39,178 nucleotides of DNA. Source: a virus. Positions 5,530 to 12,942 of the stretch are shown here, one piece after another. The stretch is from positions 1-39,178 of IMG/VR virus record IMGVR_UViG_3300049489_000593; one strand, 5' to 3'. Both the position numbers and the translations under genes were made by a program. The notes below the pieces were generated by a model, which saw only the letters and a program-made list of their open reading frames with translations, was not told the DNA's origin and did no database searches. Every line of letters begins with the position of its first letter. Position 1 is the first letter of the stretch.

Positions 5530-5719
5530 CAGCACCTGCGCTCGCGGGCACGTCAACCCGGTCTGGGAACAGACTGCGACGTCCCGCGAGTGCAGGGACT
5601 GCCGACGACTGCGGCAGACAAGCCCGCGTGCGCTCTTCAACAAGCGCCGCAGATGCAGGGACGCGGCGAACGACCGCGACCTCACGACACTGAAGGAGAT
5701 TCTCCGTGCCCAAGCGTGA
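5516..5719 (+). CDS. Small zinc-ribbon protein (67 aa)
   Basis: GTG 5516 overlaps the end of the sigma-like gene. C8, H11, then CRDC about 15 residues later and a strongly basic tail (RALFNKRRRCRD) make a zinc-ribbon-like CxxH ... CxxC microprotein that may bind nucleic acid. The ribosome binding site is weak, so coupling to the upstream gene is likely. Not assigned to a family. Confidence 0.6.
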   Translation: MNSTDSTCARGHVNPVWEQTATSRECRDCRRLRQTSPRALFNKRRRCRDAANDRDLTTLKEILRAQA

Positions 5720-5915
5720 CGAGACACAACTCGCTCGACAGGACCTGATCGACACCATCCGGACGGTGACAGGTCTCGAGGCGCGCATTGCCCTACGGCG
5801 CCGGCGCAACGAACTTGAGAGCGAGGCCATCGAGGAGTTCGACCGCCGCGTCGCGCGCGGCGAAGCTTTCCAGGTCGCCGCACGTGACACCGCGCTGAAG
5901 GCGTTGGAAGCATGA
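5706..5915 (+). CDS. Small charged helical protein (69 aa)
   Basis: GTG 5706 has AAGGAGAT 6 nt upstream, the best ribosome binding site of this segment. The product is almost entirely helical and charged (ARQDLIDTIRTVTGLEARIA, then RRRRNELESEAIEEFDRRV), so a coiled-coil or small dimeric protein is expected. Its last codons overlap the ATG of the next gene (ATGA). Function unknown. Confidence 0.65.
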   Translation: MPKRDETQLARQDLIDTIRTVTGLEARIALRRRRNELESEAIEEFDRRVARGEAFQVAARDTALKALEA

Positions 5916-6094
5916 AGCGCGCGTTCCACATCTCACTCGGCTTCAGTGTAGTGGCACTAGTCATCGGCATTGCCGCTGCCTGGGCGCCCAACCGGGAACT
6001 GGAGAGCAACCTGATGGCGACCGCGTTCATCGTTGGGTTCCCCGCCTTCATTGCCGCGCTGCTTTGCGGCCTTCTGTCAACGGAGGACTTCTGA
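5912..6094 (+). CDS. Two-helix membrane protein (60 aa)
   Basis: Two hydrophobic helices, roughly residues 7-25 (ISLGFSVVALVIGIAAAW) and 36-55 (TAFIVGFPAFIAALLCGLL), joined by a short charged loop, with a basic N-terminus and an acidic C-terminus. Small early membrane proteins of phages often affect superinfection or membrane state, but nothing specific is visible. It is coupled by overlaps on both sides (ATGA and TGATG). Confidence 0.65.
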   Translation: MKRAFHISLGFSVVALVIGIAAAWAPNRELESNLMATAFIVGFPAFIAALLCGLLSTEDF

Positions 6095-6717
6095 TGAGCG
6101 CGATTGTCTTCACTGGCGAACCACTCAAGGTGCTAGACTTCGACATCGAGTGCCGCCCTGTGACGTACGGTGGCGGCGACTTCACGTTCGGCGAAGTCAC
6201 CGCGATCGCGTCGGCGTGGGTAGTCGATGGCAAGCCCAAGCACTTGGAAGTCGTGCAACTGACCCAGGACCACCGCTCGCTGCGCCAGATGCTGCGTGCC
6301 TTCCTGCGCCGGTACAACGAGGCGGACATGGTGACAGGCCACTTCATCCGCGGGTTCGACCTACCGGTGCTCAACGGCGCGCTGCTGCGGCAGGGTCTGC
6401 ACCCGCTCAGCGACAAGCTGACGCATGACACCAAGAACGACCTGCTGCGTCGCAAGCACATCAGCGCGTCGCAGGAGTCGCTCGGCGCGACGCTCGGCCT
6501 CGAGCATCCCAAGGTCGTGATGACGCAGCACGACTGGTACCTCGCGAACACGTTGCAGAAGAAGGGCCTCGCCAAGACGCGGAAGCGCGTTGCCGGCGAC
6601 GTCAAGCAGCACGTGGAACTGCGCGAGGAGCTGCTCAAGCGCGGATGGCTTGGCCGCCCGAAAGTGTGGCAGTCGTCCAGCGTCAACAGCGGGTTCAGCA
6701 CGGCGTACGTGCCATGA
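6094..6717 (+). CDS. DnaQ-like 3'-5' exonuclease (207 aa)
   Basis: An RNase H-fold DEDD exonuclease: LDFDIECR gives the Asp/Glu pair of motif I (near residues 16-18), GHFIRGFDLPVLN supplies the motif II Asp, and GDVKQHV the motif III Asp. The middle part resembles the exonuclease domains of phage proofreading proteins. It is separate from the polymerase at 10073, whose own N-terminal exonuclease motifs also look intact, so the phage would have two such activities. ATG 6094 overlaps the preceding stop. Confidence 0.8.
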   Translation: MSAIVFTGEPLKVLDFDIECRPVTYGGGDFTFGEVTAIASAWVVDGKPKHLEVVQLTQDHRSLRQMLRAFLRRYNEADMVTGHFIRGFDLPVLNGALLRQGLHPLSDKLTHDTKNDLLRRKHISASQESLGATLGLEHPKVVMTQHDWYLANTLQKKGLAKTRKRVAGDVKQHVELREELLKRGWLGRPKVWQSSSVNSGFSTAYVP

Positions 6718-6884
6718 GCGGGCCGAGGTCGCACTTCGTTGGTGACGGGTGCGAACCGCCTCACGTGCTCACCATCCTTGTCCCTGAGGACCCGGAGACA
6801 GTTCGCGAGCGCGATGGCGCGCACTGGAACGACATCACCGAAGACGACTACTACGGAATCGACGAAGAGCAGGAGGAGGTGTAA
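6714..6884 (+). CDS. Small acidic protein (56 aa)
   Basis: ATGA overlap with the exonuclease gene. The protein has one short hydrophobic strand (HVLTILVPEDPE) and an acidic C-terminal tail (DITEDDYYGIDEEQEEV), resembling a DNA-mimic or adaptor tail. Its stop is two bases before the next start, and its last codons (GAGGAGGTG) supply that gene's ribosome binding site. Unknown function. Confidence 0.6.
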   Translation: MSGPRSHFVGDGCEPPHVLTILVPEDPETVRERDGAHWNDITEDDYYGIDEEQEEV

Positions 6885-6886
6885 GC

Positions 6887-7648
6887 ATGGGCAGAGCAGC
6901 AGGTGACGAGCGGGGCTACCGCATCGGCGTCCTCAACATGCGCGGCAAGGTCGTCGAGGAGCTTCCCAAGTTCCCGTCGGTCACGACCATCATCGGCGAC
7001 ACCGACGGCACGAAGACTGACATCTTACTTCGCTGGGCGTTGAACGTGAACGCGCAGGGCGTTGCCGACCTGCTGGAGCGCGGCAGCATCAAGCAGGGCT
7101 CAACCGCGCGGACCATCAAGCACTACCTCAAGCGCTTCAAGGTGGACAACTTCGCGAACCGCGACGAGTCCGCCGAACGTGGGACGCACATTCACAACTG
7201 GGCAGAGAAGCTTCTGCTCGGCACTGCAACCTACGACGACGTGCTGGAAGACACGCCAGCGAAGTGGCGAGGGTACGCCGACGCGCTCATCAAGTGGCAC
7301 CAGCAGTACGCCAACGAGGTGGTCGCGGTCGAGCGTGTCATGGTCTCGCTGACCCACGGTTACGCAGGCACGGTCGACCTCATCGATCAGACGCCCGACG
7401 GTCGCATCCGCGTGTGCGACTTCAAGACTTCATCGCGAATCTACGACACACACTTCATCCAGGGCGACGCATACGCGCTCGCCTGGGTCGAGATGTGCGA
7501 GCGGCGTGGCAACCCCATGCCGGTCAACGAGGTGGTCGTCATCCGCTTCGCTTCGGATGGTTCGTATGAAGAGCAGAGCGCGTCGCCAGAAGGCGGTCGC
7601 GTGTTCCTCAAGATGCTGGCGCTGTTCAACGCCAGGAACGGAGTATGA
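6887..7648 (+). CDS. RecB/Cas4-like PD-(D/E)XK exonuclease (253 aa)
   Basis: The nuclease core is visible in order: RGTHIHNWAE (conserved His, about residue 101), VERVMVS (motif I Glu), AGTVDLI (Asp), VCDFKTS (D-x-K) and QGDAYALAW (Q-x3-Y). This is the RecB-family nuclease set found in phage recombination exonucleases. It would process DNA ends for recombination or replication restart. The adjacent gene at 7650 may be its binding partner. Start ATG 6887 follows GGAGGTG. No Cas4 iron-sulphur cysteines are seen. Confidence 0.82.
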   Translation: MGRAAGDERGYRIGVLNMRGKVVEELPKFPSVTTIIGDTDGTKTDILLRWALNVNAQGVADLLERGSIKQGSTARTIKHYLKRFKVDNFANRDESAERGTHIHNWAEKLLLGTATYDDVLEDTPAKWRGYADALIKWHQQYANEVVAVERVMVSLTHGYAGTVDLIDQTPDGRIRVCDFKTSSRIYDTHFIQGDAYALAWVEMCERRGNPMPVNEVVVIRFASDGSYEEQSASPEGGRVFLKMLALFNARNGV

Positions 7649-7649
7649 C

Positions 7650-7988
7650 ATGGGGTTCTTCGACGAGTTCCAGGACACCGCGAGCGGCGCCTGGGTCGGC
7701 AAGGACGAGAAGCAGGAACTGATGGAGAACGGCGTCGCCTTCCCCATCACTGAGGTGACGGTCGAAGACTCGCCGCAGTATGGCGAGCGCTACGTGACGA
7801 AGGTCATCCTTCCGAACGAAGACGGCGTCGACGAAGAGCGACTCATCAGCTTCCCCAAGGGCAGCGTCGAGTCGCGCGATCGCATGCTCGACGCAATGGC
7901 CAAGTACCTCGAGGCAGACGGCGCTGAGAAGCCCGTCGTCACCCTGGAGAAGGTCGGCCGCAGCATCATCATCCGCGCTGCTGCCTGA
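7650..7988 (+). CDS. Putative DNA-binding partner of the nuclease (112 aa)
   Basis: The small acidic-to-neutral protein starts MGFFDEF, has several predicted beta strands (FPITEVTVEDS, RYVTKVILPN, PVVTLEKVGRSIIIRA) and sits directly between the RecB-like nuclease and the prim-pol/helicase gene. That place is often taken by single-strand binding or annealing proteins in phages; the strand-rich profile would fit an OB-like fold, but no diagnostic motif is visible. ATG 7650 follows its upstream gene's stop by one base. Confidence 0.6.
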   Translation: MGFFDEFQDTASGAWVGKDEKQELMENGVAFPITEVTVEDSPQYGERYVTKVILPNEDGVDEERLISFPKGSVESRDRMLDAMAKYLEADGAEKPVVTLEKVGRSIIIRAAA

Positions 7989-7999
7989 CCCCCTGAGCA

Positions 8000-8042
8000 G
8001 GCGGGGCGTCGCACGCGACGATGAGTCCGTGGGCGCCCCGCC
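8000..8042. other. GC-rich hairpin between 7988 and 8077
   Basis: GGCGGGGCG (8000-8008) pairs perfectly with CGCCCCGCC (8034-8042); the 25-nt loop contains a further TCGC-ac-GCGA pairing. No T-run follows, so it is not a classical rho-independent terminator. It may be an attenuator or an mRNA-processing/stability stem before the helicase gene. Confidence 0.5.
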
Positions 8043-8076
8043 CTCAACCTCCGCATTGCAACTGGGAAGGAACGAG

Positions 8077-9690
8077 ATGGGTCTGCAAGACGAGGCCATT
8101 GCTTACGCACGAGGCGGCATTGCAGTCTTCCCGTGCCTCCCAAGCAAGGCACCAGCGACGGACAACGGGTTCAAGGACGCGACCCGAGACGTCGGGACCA
8201 TCACCGACTGGTGGCGCCGGCGCGAGGACGCGCTCATCGGCGCGGTCGTGCCTGACGGCATCGTCATCATCGACATCGACCCGCGCAACGGCGGGGACGT
8301 CGCGTTCAAGCAACTCCAGGACGACGGTGTGCGCTTCCCGCGGACCAAGACGGCGCGGACCGGGAGTGGCGGCACACATCGCTGGTACACCATCCCGCTC
8401 GGGTACGAAGGCGAGCACGAGAGCGGCGCAGTCCGACTGCGCAGCACCGCGGCGGACGGCGTCGACGTCAAGCGCCCTGGCAAGGGCTACGTCATCCTCC
8501 CGCCTAGCGTCAGCGATGCTGGCGCGTACGTGTGGACCGACCGCCGCGACGTCGTGCCCTTGCCGCCTGAAACGCTTGAGTTCCTCACCGTGCGGGCGAA
8601 GAAGCGCGATGCCGACTTCACGCCGACGCACCTCGCGCCTTGGGAGCAAGCGACCGCGTACGCCGAGGTCGCAATGAAGCACGAACTCGCTGAGCTTGCC
8701 CAGGCGAAGCCCGGCGAGCGGAACGACGCGCTCAACCGCGCCGCCTTCAACCTGTACCAACTGGTCCACGGCGGTGAGGTGCGCGAGGAGGTCGTGACCG
8801 AGGCCCTCGAGGCGGTTGCGGTTGTTGATCTTGGCCTCACGCCGACCGAGGTCGAGCGGACGCTTGGAAGCGCCCTGGAGGGTTCTGTGGCCTCACCGAG
8901 GTCCGCACCCTTGGAAACACCCACGCCGGCAGCGAAAGTGGCCCAGATCGGCCCAGATCGTCACGAAGAGGCGTTCTGGACCCGCTGGGACGTCGACGAA
9001 CCTGACGCCCCGCCGTACTACCTCGAACCGATCTTGCCCCAGAACGCCTACGTCCTGGTCTACGGCGCGACCGAGGCGGCGAAGTCGATGACCTGGAACG
9101 CGCTGCTCGCCCAGGGGTCACACCACGGCGTCAAGTCGTCGGTCTACTCGCTGGAGAACCCGCCGCATGTCGACCGCTCGCGTCTGCGCCGCCTGGCGCC
9201 GGACCCCGAGTGCTTCCGCATCACGCACCAACCGCTCGACGTCAGCGACTACGCCCAGGTCGAGACAATGATTGAGCGCGAGCGGGCGTGGGGCACGGAC
9301 GTCATCCTGCTCGACACGTACTCGCACGCCTTCAGTTCGCGCAGTGACGACGGCAACGCCAAGGCAATCGAGTTCGCGCGGCGAGTGCGGCACATCATGG
9401 AGCAGGTCAAGTGCAGCGTCGTCGTCATCGACCACACGGGCTACACCCAGCGCGAGGAGCCACGCGACGCGTCAGCAAAGCGGCAGCAGGTCGACGTCGC
9501 CATCCTCATGGAGCGCGACGGTTCGTGGGTGCGAGGTCAGCCCGCGCGCTTCAAGATGACCAACTTCAAGGCAGCACGCTTCGGCAACCCGTTCGAGGAC
9601 GTGCGCGGCAGCATCTGGGACACGGACGAGGGAGGGCTTGAGTTGCGCTGGTTCGATGCAGACTTCGCGAGCAGGTGGCAGGCACGATGA
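8077..9690 (+). CDS. Prim-pol primase fused to RepA-like helicase/ATPase (537 aa)
   Basis: Residues 5-165 are a bifunctional primase/polymerase domain: IDIDPRNGG (metal Asp pair at 66 and 68), SGGTHRW (97-103) and VDVKRPGKGYVILPPS (129-144). After a linker, residues ~310-530 are a RecA-fold ATPase of the RepA/AAA_25 type: VYGATEAAKSM at about 328-338 as the P-loop, VILLDTYSH as Walker B, and CSVVVIDHTGY as sensor. The P-loop has Ala instead of the usual Gly before Lys. It should synthesise primers and unwind the fork. ATG 8077 is preferred over GTG 8029 because AAGGAA precedes it and the hairpin at 8000-8042 would otherwise be partly coding. Confidence 0.88.
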   Translation: MGLQDEAIAYARGGIAVFPCLPSKAPATDNGFKDATRDVGTITDWWRRREDALIGAVVPDGIVIIDIDPRNGGDVAFKQLQDDGVRFPRTKTARTGSGGTHRWYTIPLGYEGEHESGAVRLRSTAADGVDVKRPGKGYVILPPSVSDAGAYVWTDRRDVVPLPPETLEFLTVRAKKRDADFTPTHLAPWEQATAYAEVAMKHELAELAQAKPGERNDALNRAAFNLYQLVHGGEVREEVVTEALEAVAVVDLGLTPTEVERTLGSALEGSVASPRSAPLETPTPAAKVAQIGPDRHEEAFWTRWDVDEPDAPPYYLEPILPQNAYVLVYGATEAAKSMTWNALLAQGSHHGVKSSVYSLENPPHVDRSRLRRLAPDPECFRITHQPLDVSDYAQVETMIERERAWGTDVILLDTYSHAFSSRSDDGNAKAIEFARRVRHIMEQVKCSVVVIDHTGYTQREEPRDASAKRQQVDVAILMERDGSWVRGQPARFKMTNFKAARFGNPFEDVRGSIWDTDEGGLELRWFDADFASRWQAR

Positions 9691-10070
9691 AGACGCTCAG
9701 CGCGCTGAAGCACGAGGCCGCACTGCAGGAGCCACCCATCGTCCTGCCGTCGCCGGTGACCATTGCGAAGTACGGATGGACGCTGCGCGAGTGGCTGCAC
9801 ACGCTCGAGCAGAACGGGTGGCGCTGCCCGATCTGTCTGCGTAAGACCGGGACAGGGAAGTATGTTACCGACCACGAGCACGTGCGCGGGTGGAAGACGA
9901 TGCCGGACGAGCAGCGGAAGCTGTACGTGCGCGGCATCACTTGCTGGACGTGCAACCGCTACCTGCTGGCGCGCGACATCAGCGTCGAGACGGCGAAGAA
10001 CGTCGTCGGGTACCTCGAGCGCTACCACGAGCGTCGACCCGCAACAGCGTCGACCAAGAGTAGGAGGTAA
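9687..10070 (+). CDS. Recombination endonuclease VII-like Holliday junction resolvase (127 aa)
   Basis: ATGA overlap with the helicase gene. The motif set is CPIC (C47, C50), TDHEHVRG (D62, H63, E64, H65, R67), and TCWTCN (C86, C89, N90), the His-Me finger core with structural zinc of T4 endonuclease VII. It would resolve branched replication and recombination intermediates before packaging. The basic C-terminus overlaps start-associated motif copy C. Confidence 0.88.
   Translation: MKTLSALKHEAALQEPPIVLPSPVTIAKYGWTLREWLHTLEQNGWRCPICLRKTGTGKYVTDHEHVRGWKTMPDEQRKLYVRGITCWTCNRYLLARDISVETAKNVVGYLERYHERRPATASTKSRR
10039..10063 (+). promoter_or_regulatory. Start-associated 25-bp motif, copy C
   Basis: CCGCAAC, AGCGT, then CGACCAAGAGTAG, ending one base before the AGGAGGT-like site of the DNA polymerase gene. 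It lies inside the 3' end of the endonuclease VII gene. Confidence 0.75.
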
Positions 10071-10072
10071 GC

Positions 10073-11971
10073 ATGAAGACCGCGAAAGTGCTTGACATCG
10101 AGAACGTGGGCGAACCGTGGAACGGGCGCCTGCTGTGCGTCGGATGGGGCGACGAGGCGTACGCCGAACCACTGCCGCAGCACGTGCTCGACGAACTGGC
10201 GGACCCAGACATCGGCAAGATCGTGCACACGTCGCACGACCACCGCTGGTTGCGCCTCGCCGGGTACACCGTTCGCGGTCCAGTCATTGATACTCGCGTC
10301 ATGGCGTGGGTCGTCAACGAGCGCACCGACCTCGACCTCGCGACGCTGACGCAGATGTACGTCCCGCACGTTGTCAAGCGGTCGCGCATCTCCACACGAG
10401 CGGGCGCGCCGGTGTTCGAGTGCGACGACGGTAGCGTCGTCCCGCTGGAGGATGCGCCGATCGAACAGGTCATGGAGTACAACCGCGGCGACCTGGCGAG
10501 CACACACGCGCTCTTCCTTGAGCTGAAGCGCCTCATCGCTTACGAGGGCCTGAGCGAGTACTACGAGCGCGACTGCCTGCCGTTCACCGAGACGCTCGTT
10601 GACATGGAATGCCGTGGCGTGCCAGTCGACGTCGCAGCGTCTGCCGAACTGCGTGAGCGACTCGAAGACGAGATTGCTGCCTACGAGCACCGCCTGCGCA
10701 CCGACCTCTGCTTGCCAGCGGACTTCAACCTTGGGTCGTCGCAGCAACTCGGCAACCTGCTCTTCAAGCGGTCGTTCGACCTGCCGGCGAAGGTGCGCAT
10801 TGAGCGCGACCAGGCGAAGGCGCTGAAGTCCGGCAACCTGAGCGCGGTGACGCTGCCCGACAACTTCGTGCCTGAGCGCATCGGCAGCACGCTCATCCAC
10901 GGGCACTACACGCTCGAGGGCCTTGGCCTGCGCAGCACCGAGACGACTGACACAGGCAAGCCCAGCACGTCGGCGAAGACGCTGAAGGTGGAGCACGGCG
11001 ACAACCCGCACGTGCAGACGTTGCTGGAGGCGTCGTCGCGCCGCACGGTGACGAACACCTTCCTGAAGAACTTCGTCGACCTGGAGCACGGCGGTCGCCT
11101 CTATGGGCGGTTCAACCAGACAGGCACCAAGACGGGGCGACTGTCGTCGTCGCGCCCCAACCTGCAGAACATTCCGTCGCGTGGTCCGATGGGCCGCGCC
11201 GTGCGCTCGCTGTTCCGCCCCGAACCTGGCTTCGAGTTCGTGCACGGTGACTACGGCCAACTGGAGCCTCGCCTCATGGCGCACTTCAGCGGTGACCCCG
11301 TGCTGACTGACATCTATCAGAACGGCAAGGACATCTATCTGGAGACGGCGCGCCTCGTGTTCGGCCGCGACTTCACGCCTGACTCGCCAGAGCGTCGCGT
11401 GATGAAGACGTACGTGCTCGCGCTCGGGTACGGCAGCGGGCCAACCACCCTGCGCCGCTCGCTTGCTGAGGCGGGCTTCTTCTTCCCGCAGCACGAAGTC
11501 GACGACACCTACGAGCGACTGACAAAAGTCTACGCCGTGCTCTTCGCGTGGAAAGACGACGTCATCGCCGACGCGGAGAATGAGGGCTACGTTGAGACGC
11601 TGAGCGGGCATCGCCGGCACTTCGGCGGCATGTCTCGCAACGTCTCACGGCGTGGTCGAGTCGCAACACCTGCGCCTGGCGGTTACTCCCGCACCTGGCG
11701 CGAGCAGGGCCAAGACGAGCGGCAAGCGGTCAACGCCGTCATTCAAGGCAGCGCCGCTGACATTGTCGCACGGTCCATGATGCGCGTCCCGCTGCCACTG
11801 CTCGTGCAGGTGCACGACGAGCTTCTCTGGGAGGTGCCGGCGGGTTCGGTGACGCACGAGCACCTCAGCGAAGTGCGCAGCATCTGCGAGCGCGGCCACG
11901 GGTTTGACCTGCGCGTGCCACTCGAGTTCGTGCCGAAGGTCATTCCGACTTGGGCTGAGGGCAAGGACTGA
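10073..11971 (+). CDS. Family A DNA polymerase with 3'-5' exonuclease domain (632 aa)
   Basis: Replicative polymerase. The N-terminus has exonuclease motifs: VLDIEN (D and E), SHDHRW, and YNRGD (the Y-x3-D of Exo III). Polymerase motif A is HGDYGQLEPRLM (around 389-400), motif B is RRVMKTYVLALGYG (441-454), and motif C is VQVHDELLWE (around 578-588). In motif B, K445 is followed at +4 by Leu449, aligned with Phe762 of E. coli Pol I. Leucine there is a known subclass of viral Pol A linked with altered speed and fidelity. No 5'-3' exonuclease domain. AGGAGGTAAGC precedes ATG 10073. Confidence 0.95.
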   Translation: MKTAKVLDIENVGEPWNGRLLCVGWGDEAYAEPLPQHVLDELADPDIGKIVHTSHDHRWLRLAGYTVRGPVIDTRVMAWVVNERTDLDLATLTQMYVPHVVKRSRISTRAGAPVFECDDGSVVPLEDAPIEQVMEYNRGDLASTHALFLELKRLIAYEGLSEYYERDCLPFTETLVDMECRGVPVDVAASAELRERLEDEIAAYEHRLRTDLCLPADFNLGSSQQLGNLLFKRSFDLPAKVRIERDQAKALKSGNLSAVTLPDNFVPERIGSTLIHGHYTLEGLGLRSTETTDTGKPSTSAKTLKVEHGDNPHVQTLLEASSRRTVTNTFLKNFVDLEHGGRLYGRFNQTGTKTGRLSSSRPNLQNIPSRGPMGRAVRSLFRPEPGFEFVHGDYGQLEPRLMAHFSGDPVLTDIYQNGKDIYLETARLVFGRDFTPDSPERRVMKTYVLALGYGSGPTTLRRSLAEAGFFFPQHEVDDTYERLTKVYAVLFAWKDDVIADAENEGYVETLSGHRRHFGGMSRNVSRRGRVATPAPGGYSRTWREQGQDERQAVNAVIQGSAADIVARSMMRVPLPLLVQVHDELLWEVPAGSVTHEHLSEVRSICERGHGFDLRVPLEFVPKVIPTWAEGKD

Positions 11972-12126
11972 TGGCCGCGCAGTGCGGCTTCTGCAACACG
12001 GGCCAGTGCGACCAGTGCGCGCACGGCCTCGTTGTGGTCTGGCACCCGCCGGACAGCAAGACCGAACTGCGCACCACGTTGACCTGCGACCACGCCGCAA
12101 CGCATCCGACCAAGGGTAGGAGGTAG
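11971..12126 (+). CDS. Tiny zinc-ribbon protein (51 aa)
   Basis: TGATG overlap with the polymerase stop. Residues 5-16 read CGFCNTGQCDQC, followed by C39-D-H41, giving several possible zinc ligand sets. Its last codons contain start-associated motif copy D and its stop is made by the AGGAGGTAG ribosome binding site of the next gene, an economical overlap. Unknown function. Confidence 0.6.
   Translation: MAAQCGFCNTGQCDQCAHGLVVVWHPPDSKTELRTTLTCDHAATHPTKGRR
12095..12119 (+). promoter_or_regulatory. Start-associated 25-bp motif, copy D
   Basis: CCGCAAC, GCATC, then CGACCAAGGGTAG, immediately before GAGGTAGAC and the ATG of the MazG-like gene at 12129. Confidence 0.75.
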
Positions 12127-12128
12127 AC

Positions 12129-12434
12129 ATGAACCTGAACGAACTGCAGGCGCACCACGACGTGTGGCTGCGCAAGAACTTCCCGGACCAGCAGTCGCAC
12201 CAACCGCTGCTCGGCTTGACCGAAGAGGTCGGCGAGTTGGCGCACGCTCATCTCAAGTCAGAGCAGGGCATCCGCGGGTTCGACAACGACGACAAGGCGC
12301 GCGACGCCATCGCAGACGCGATCGGTGACATCGTCATCTTTCTCGCGTCCTACTGCAACACCAACGGGTTCAACCTGGCGCGGTGCGTCGAGTTGGCATG
12401 GGAAGAGGTGAGTGTCCGTGACTGGACCAAGTGA
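12129..12434 (+). CDS. MazG-like NTP pyrophosphohydrolase (101 aa)
   Basis: All-alpha NTP pyrophosphatase: LTEEVGELAHA gives the E-E-x-x-E metal site, and DAIADAIGDIVIFLA the second D-x-x-D helix. These enzymes hydrolyse (d)NTP to (d)NMP plus pyrophosphate. T4 gp56 dCTPase belongs to this superfamily, which matters here because a dCMP-enzyme-like gene lies at 14858. A substrate cannot be read from the sequence. It overlaps the next gene by 17 nt and ends in GACTGGACCAAG, another GACCAAG occurrence. Confidence 0.85.
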   Translation: MNLNELQAHHDVWLRKNFPDQQSHQPLLGLTEEVGELAHAHLKSEQGIRGFDNDDKARDAIADAIGDIVIFLASYCNTNGFNLARCVELAWEEVSVRDWTK

Positions 12435-12942
12435 ACTGCCGGCAATGAAGTTCGACGGCGAGAAAGCGCGGATGGACCTTGTGCCGTGGGACGTCGTTGA
12501 GAAGGCGGCGCGTGTCTTCACGTACGGCGCCGCGAAGTACGACGACCGAAACTACTACGGCCTGTCGCAGTCGCGCCTGTTCGGCGCGGTGCAGCGACAC
12601 CTGACCGCTTGGTACACGGGCAAAGACACCGACCCCGAGACCGGCGAGTCGCACCTGTCGCACGCCCTGTGCGGCGTGATGATGCTGCTCGAGAAGGAGA
12701 TTCATGAACTGGGTCCAGACGATCGCCCATGGTCTGCTCGCGATCGCGAGTCCGACGCTGACAGCGAAGCTGACTGCGCGTGCGTTGACGAAGAGCGCGG
12801 GCTCATCCACGTCGGACCGCCGCACGAGTCCGCCGGCATAGGCGGCAAGTGGTCGCGGCACGGACTTCGCCTCGGCGGCGGTGGCGACCGCGTTGAGCCC
12901 GAGCAGGAGTGCGTTGACGTCGCGGCAGCGAGGCGTAAGTGA
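12418..12942 (+). CDS. dATP/dGTP diphosphohydrolase-like protein, DUF5664-type, with odd C-terminal extension (174 aa)
   Basis: The first ~100 residues show the family pattern: KFDGEKARMDLVPWD, FTYGAAKYDDRNYY, AVQRHLTAWYTGKDTDPETG and SHLSHALCGVMML. The fold is alpha-helical and relatives act on dNTPs. GTG 12418 is chosen because GAGGTG lies 7 nt upstream; GTG 12412 is too close to it. The domain ends near nt 12712, yet the frame continues 75 codons with poorer third-position GC and a Gly/Glu/Asp-rich, unfamiliar sequence, while another frame there looks more coding-like (see 12704-12841). The stop overlaps the next start (GTGA). Confidence 0.75.
   Translation: MTGPSELPAMKFDGEKARMDLVPWDVVEKAARVFTYGAAKYDDRNYYGLSQSRLFGAVQRHLTAWYTGKDTDPETGESHLSHALCGVMMLLEKEIHELGPDDRPWSARDRESDADSEADCACVDEERGLIHVGPPHESAGIGGKWSRHGLRLGGGGDRVEPEQECVDVAAARRK
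12704..12841 (+). CDS. Possible overlapping ORF with membrane helix (45 aa)
   Basis: ATG 12704 has AAGGAG five bases upstream. The product starts with an amphipathic/hydrophobic helix (VQTIAHGLLAIAS), then Thr/Ala/Ser-rich basic residues. Codon third positions are mostly G or C (about 36 of 44), better than the overlapping frame of 12418-12942. After the TAG at 12839-12841 the same frame stays open and equally GC3-rich for 30 codons, so it may be a gene interrupted by an amber codon. It competes with the longer ORF and needs protein evidence. Confidence 0.35.
   Translation: MNWVQTIAHGLLAIASPTLTAKLTARALTKSAGSSTSDRRTSPPA

Noticed and set aside
8018-8034. Hammerhead-ribozyme-like text GATGAGTCCGTG inside the 8000-8042 hairpin loop
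   Set aside because: The CUGANGA core is not intact (ACGATGA here) and no GAAA with a third stem follows; only the stem II-like part matches by chance.
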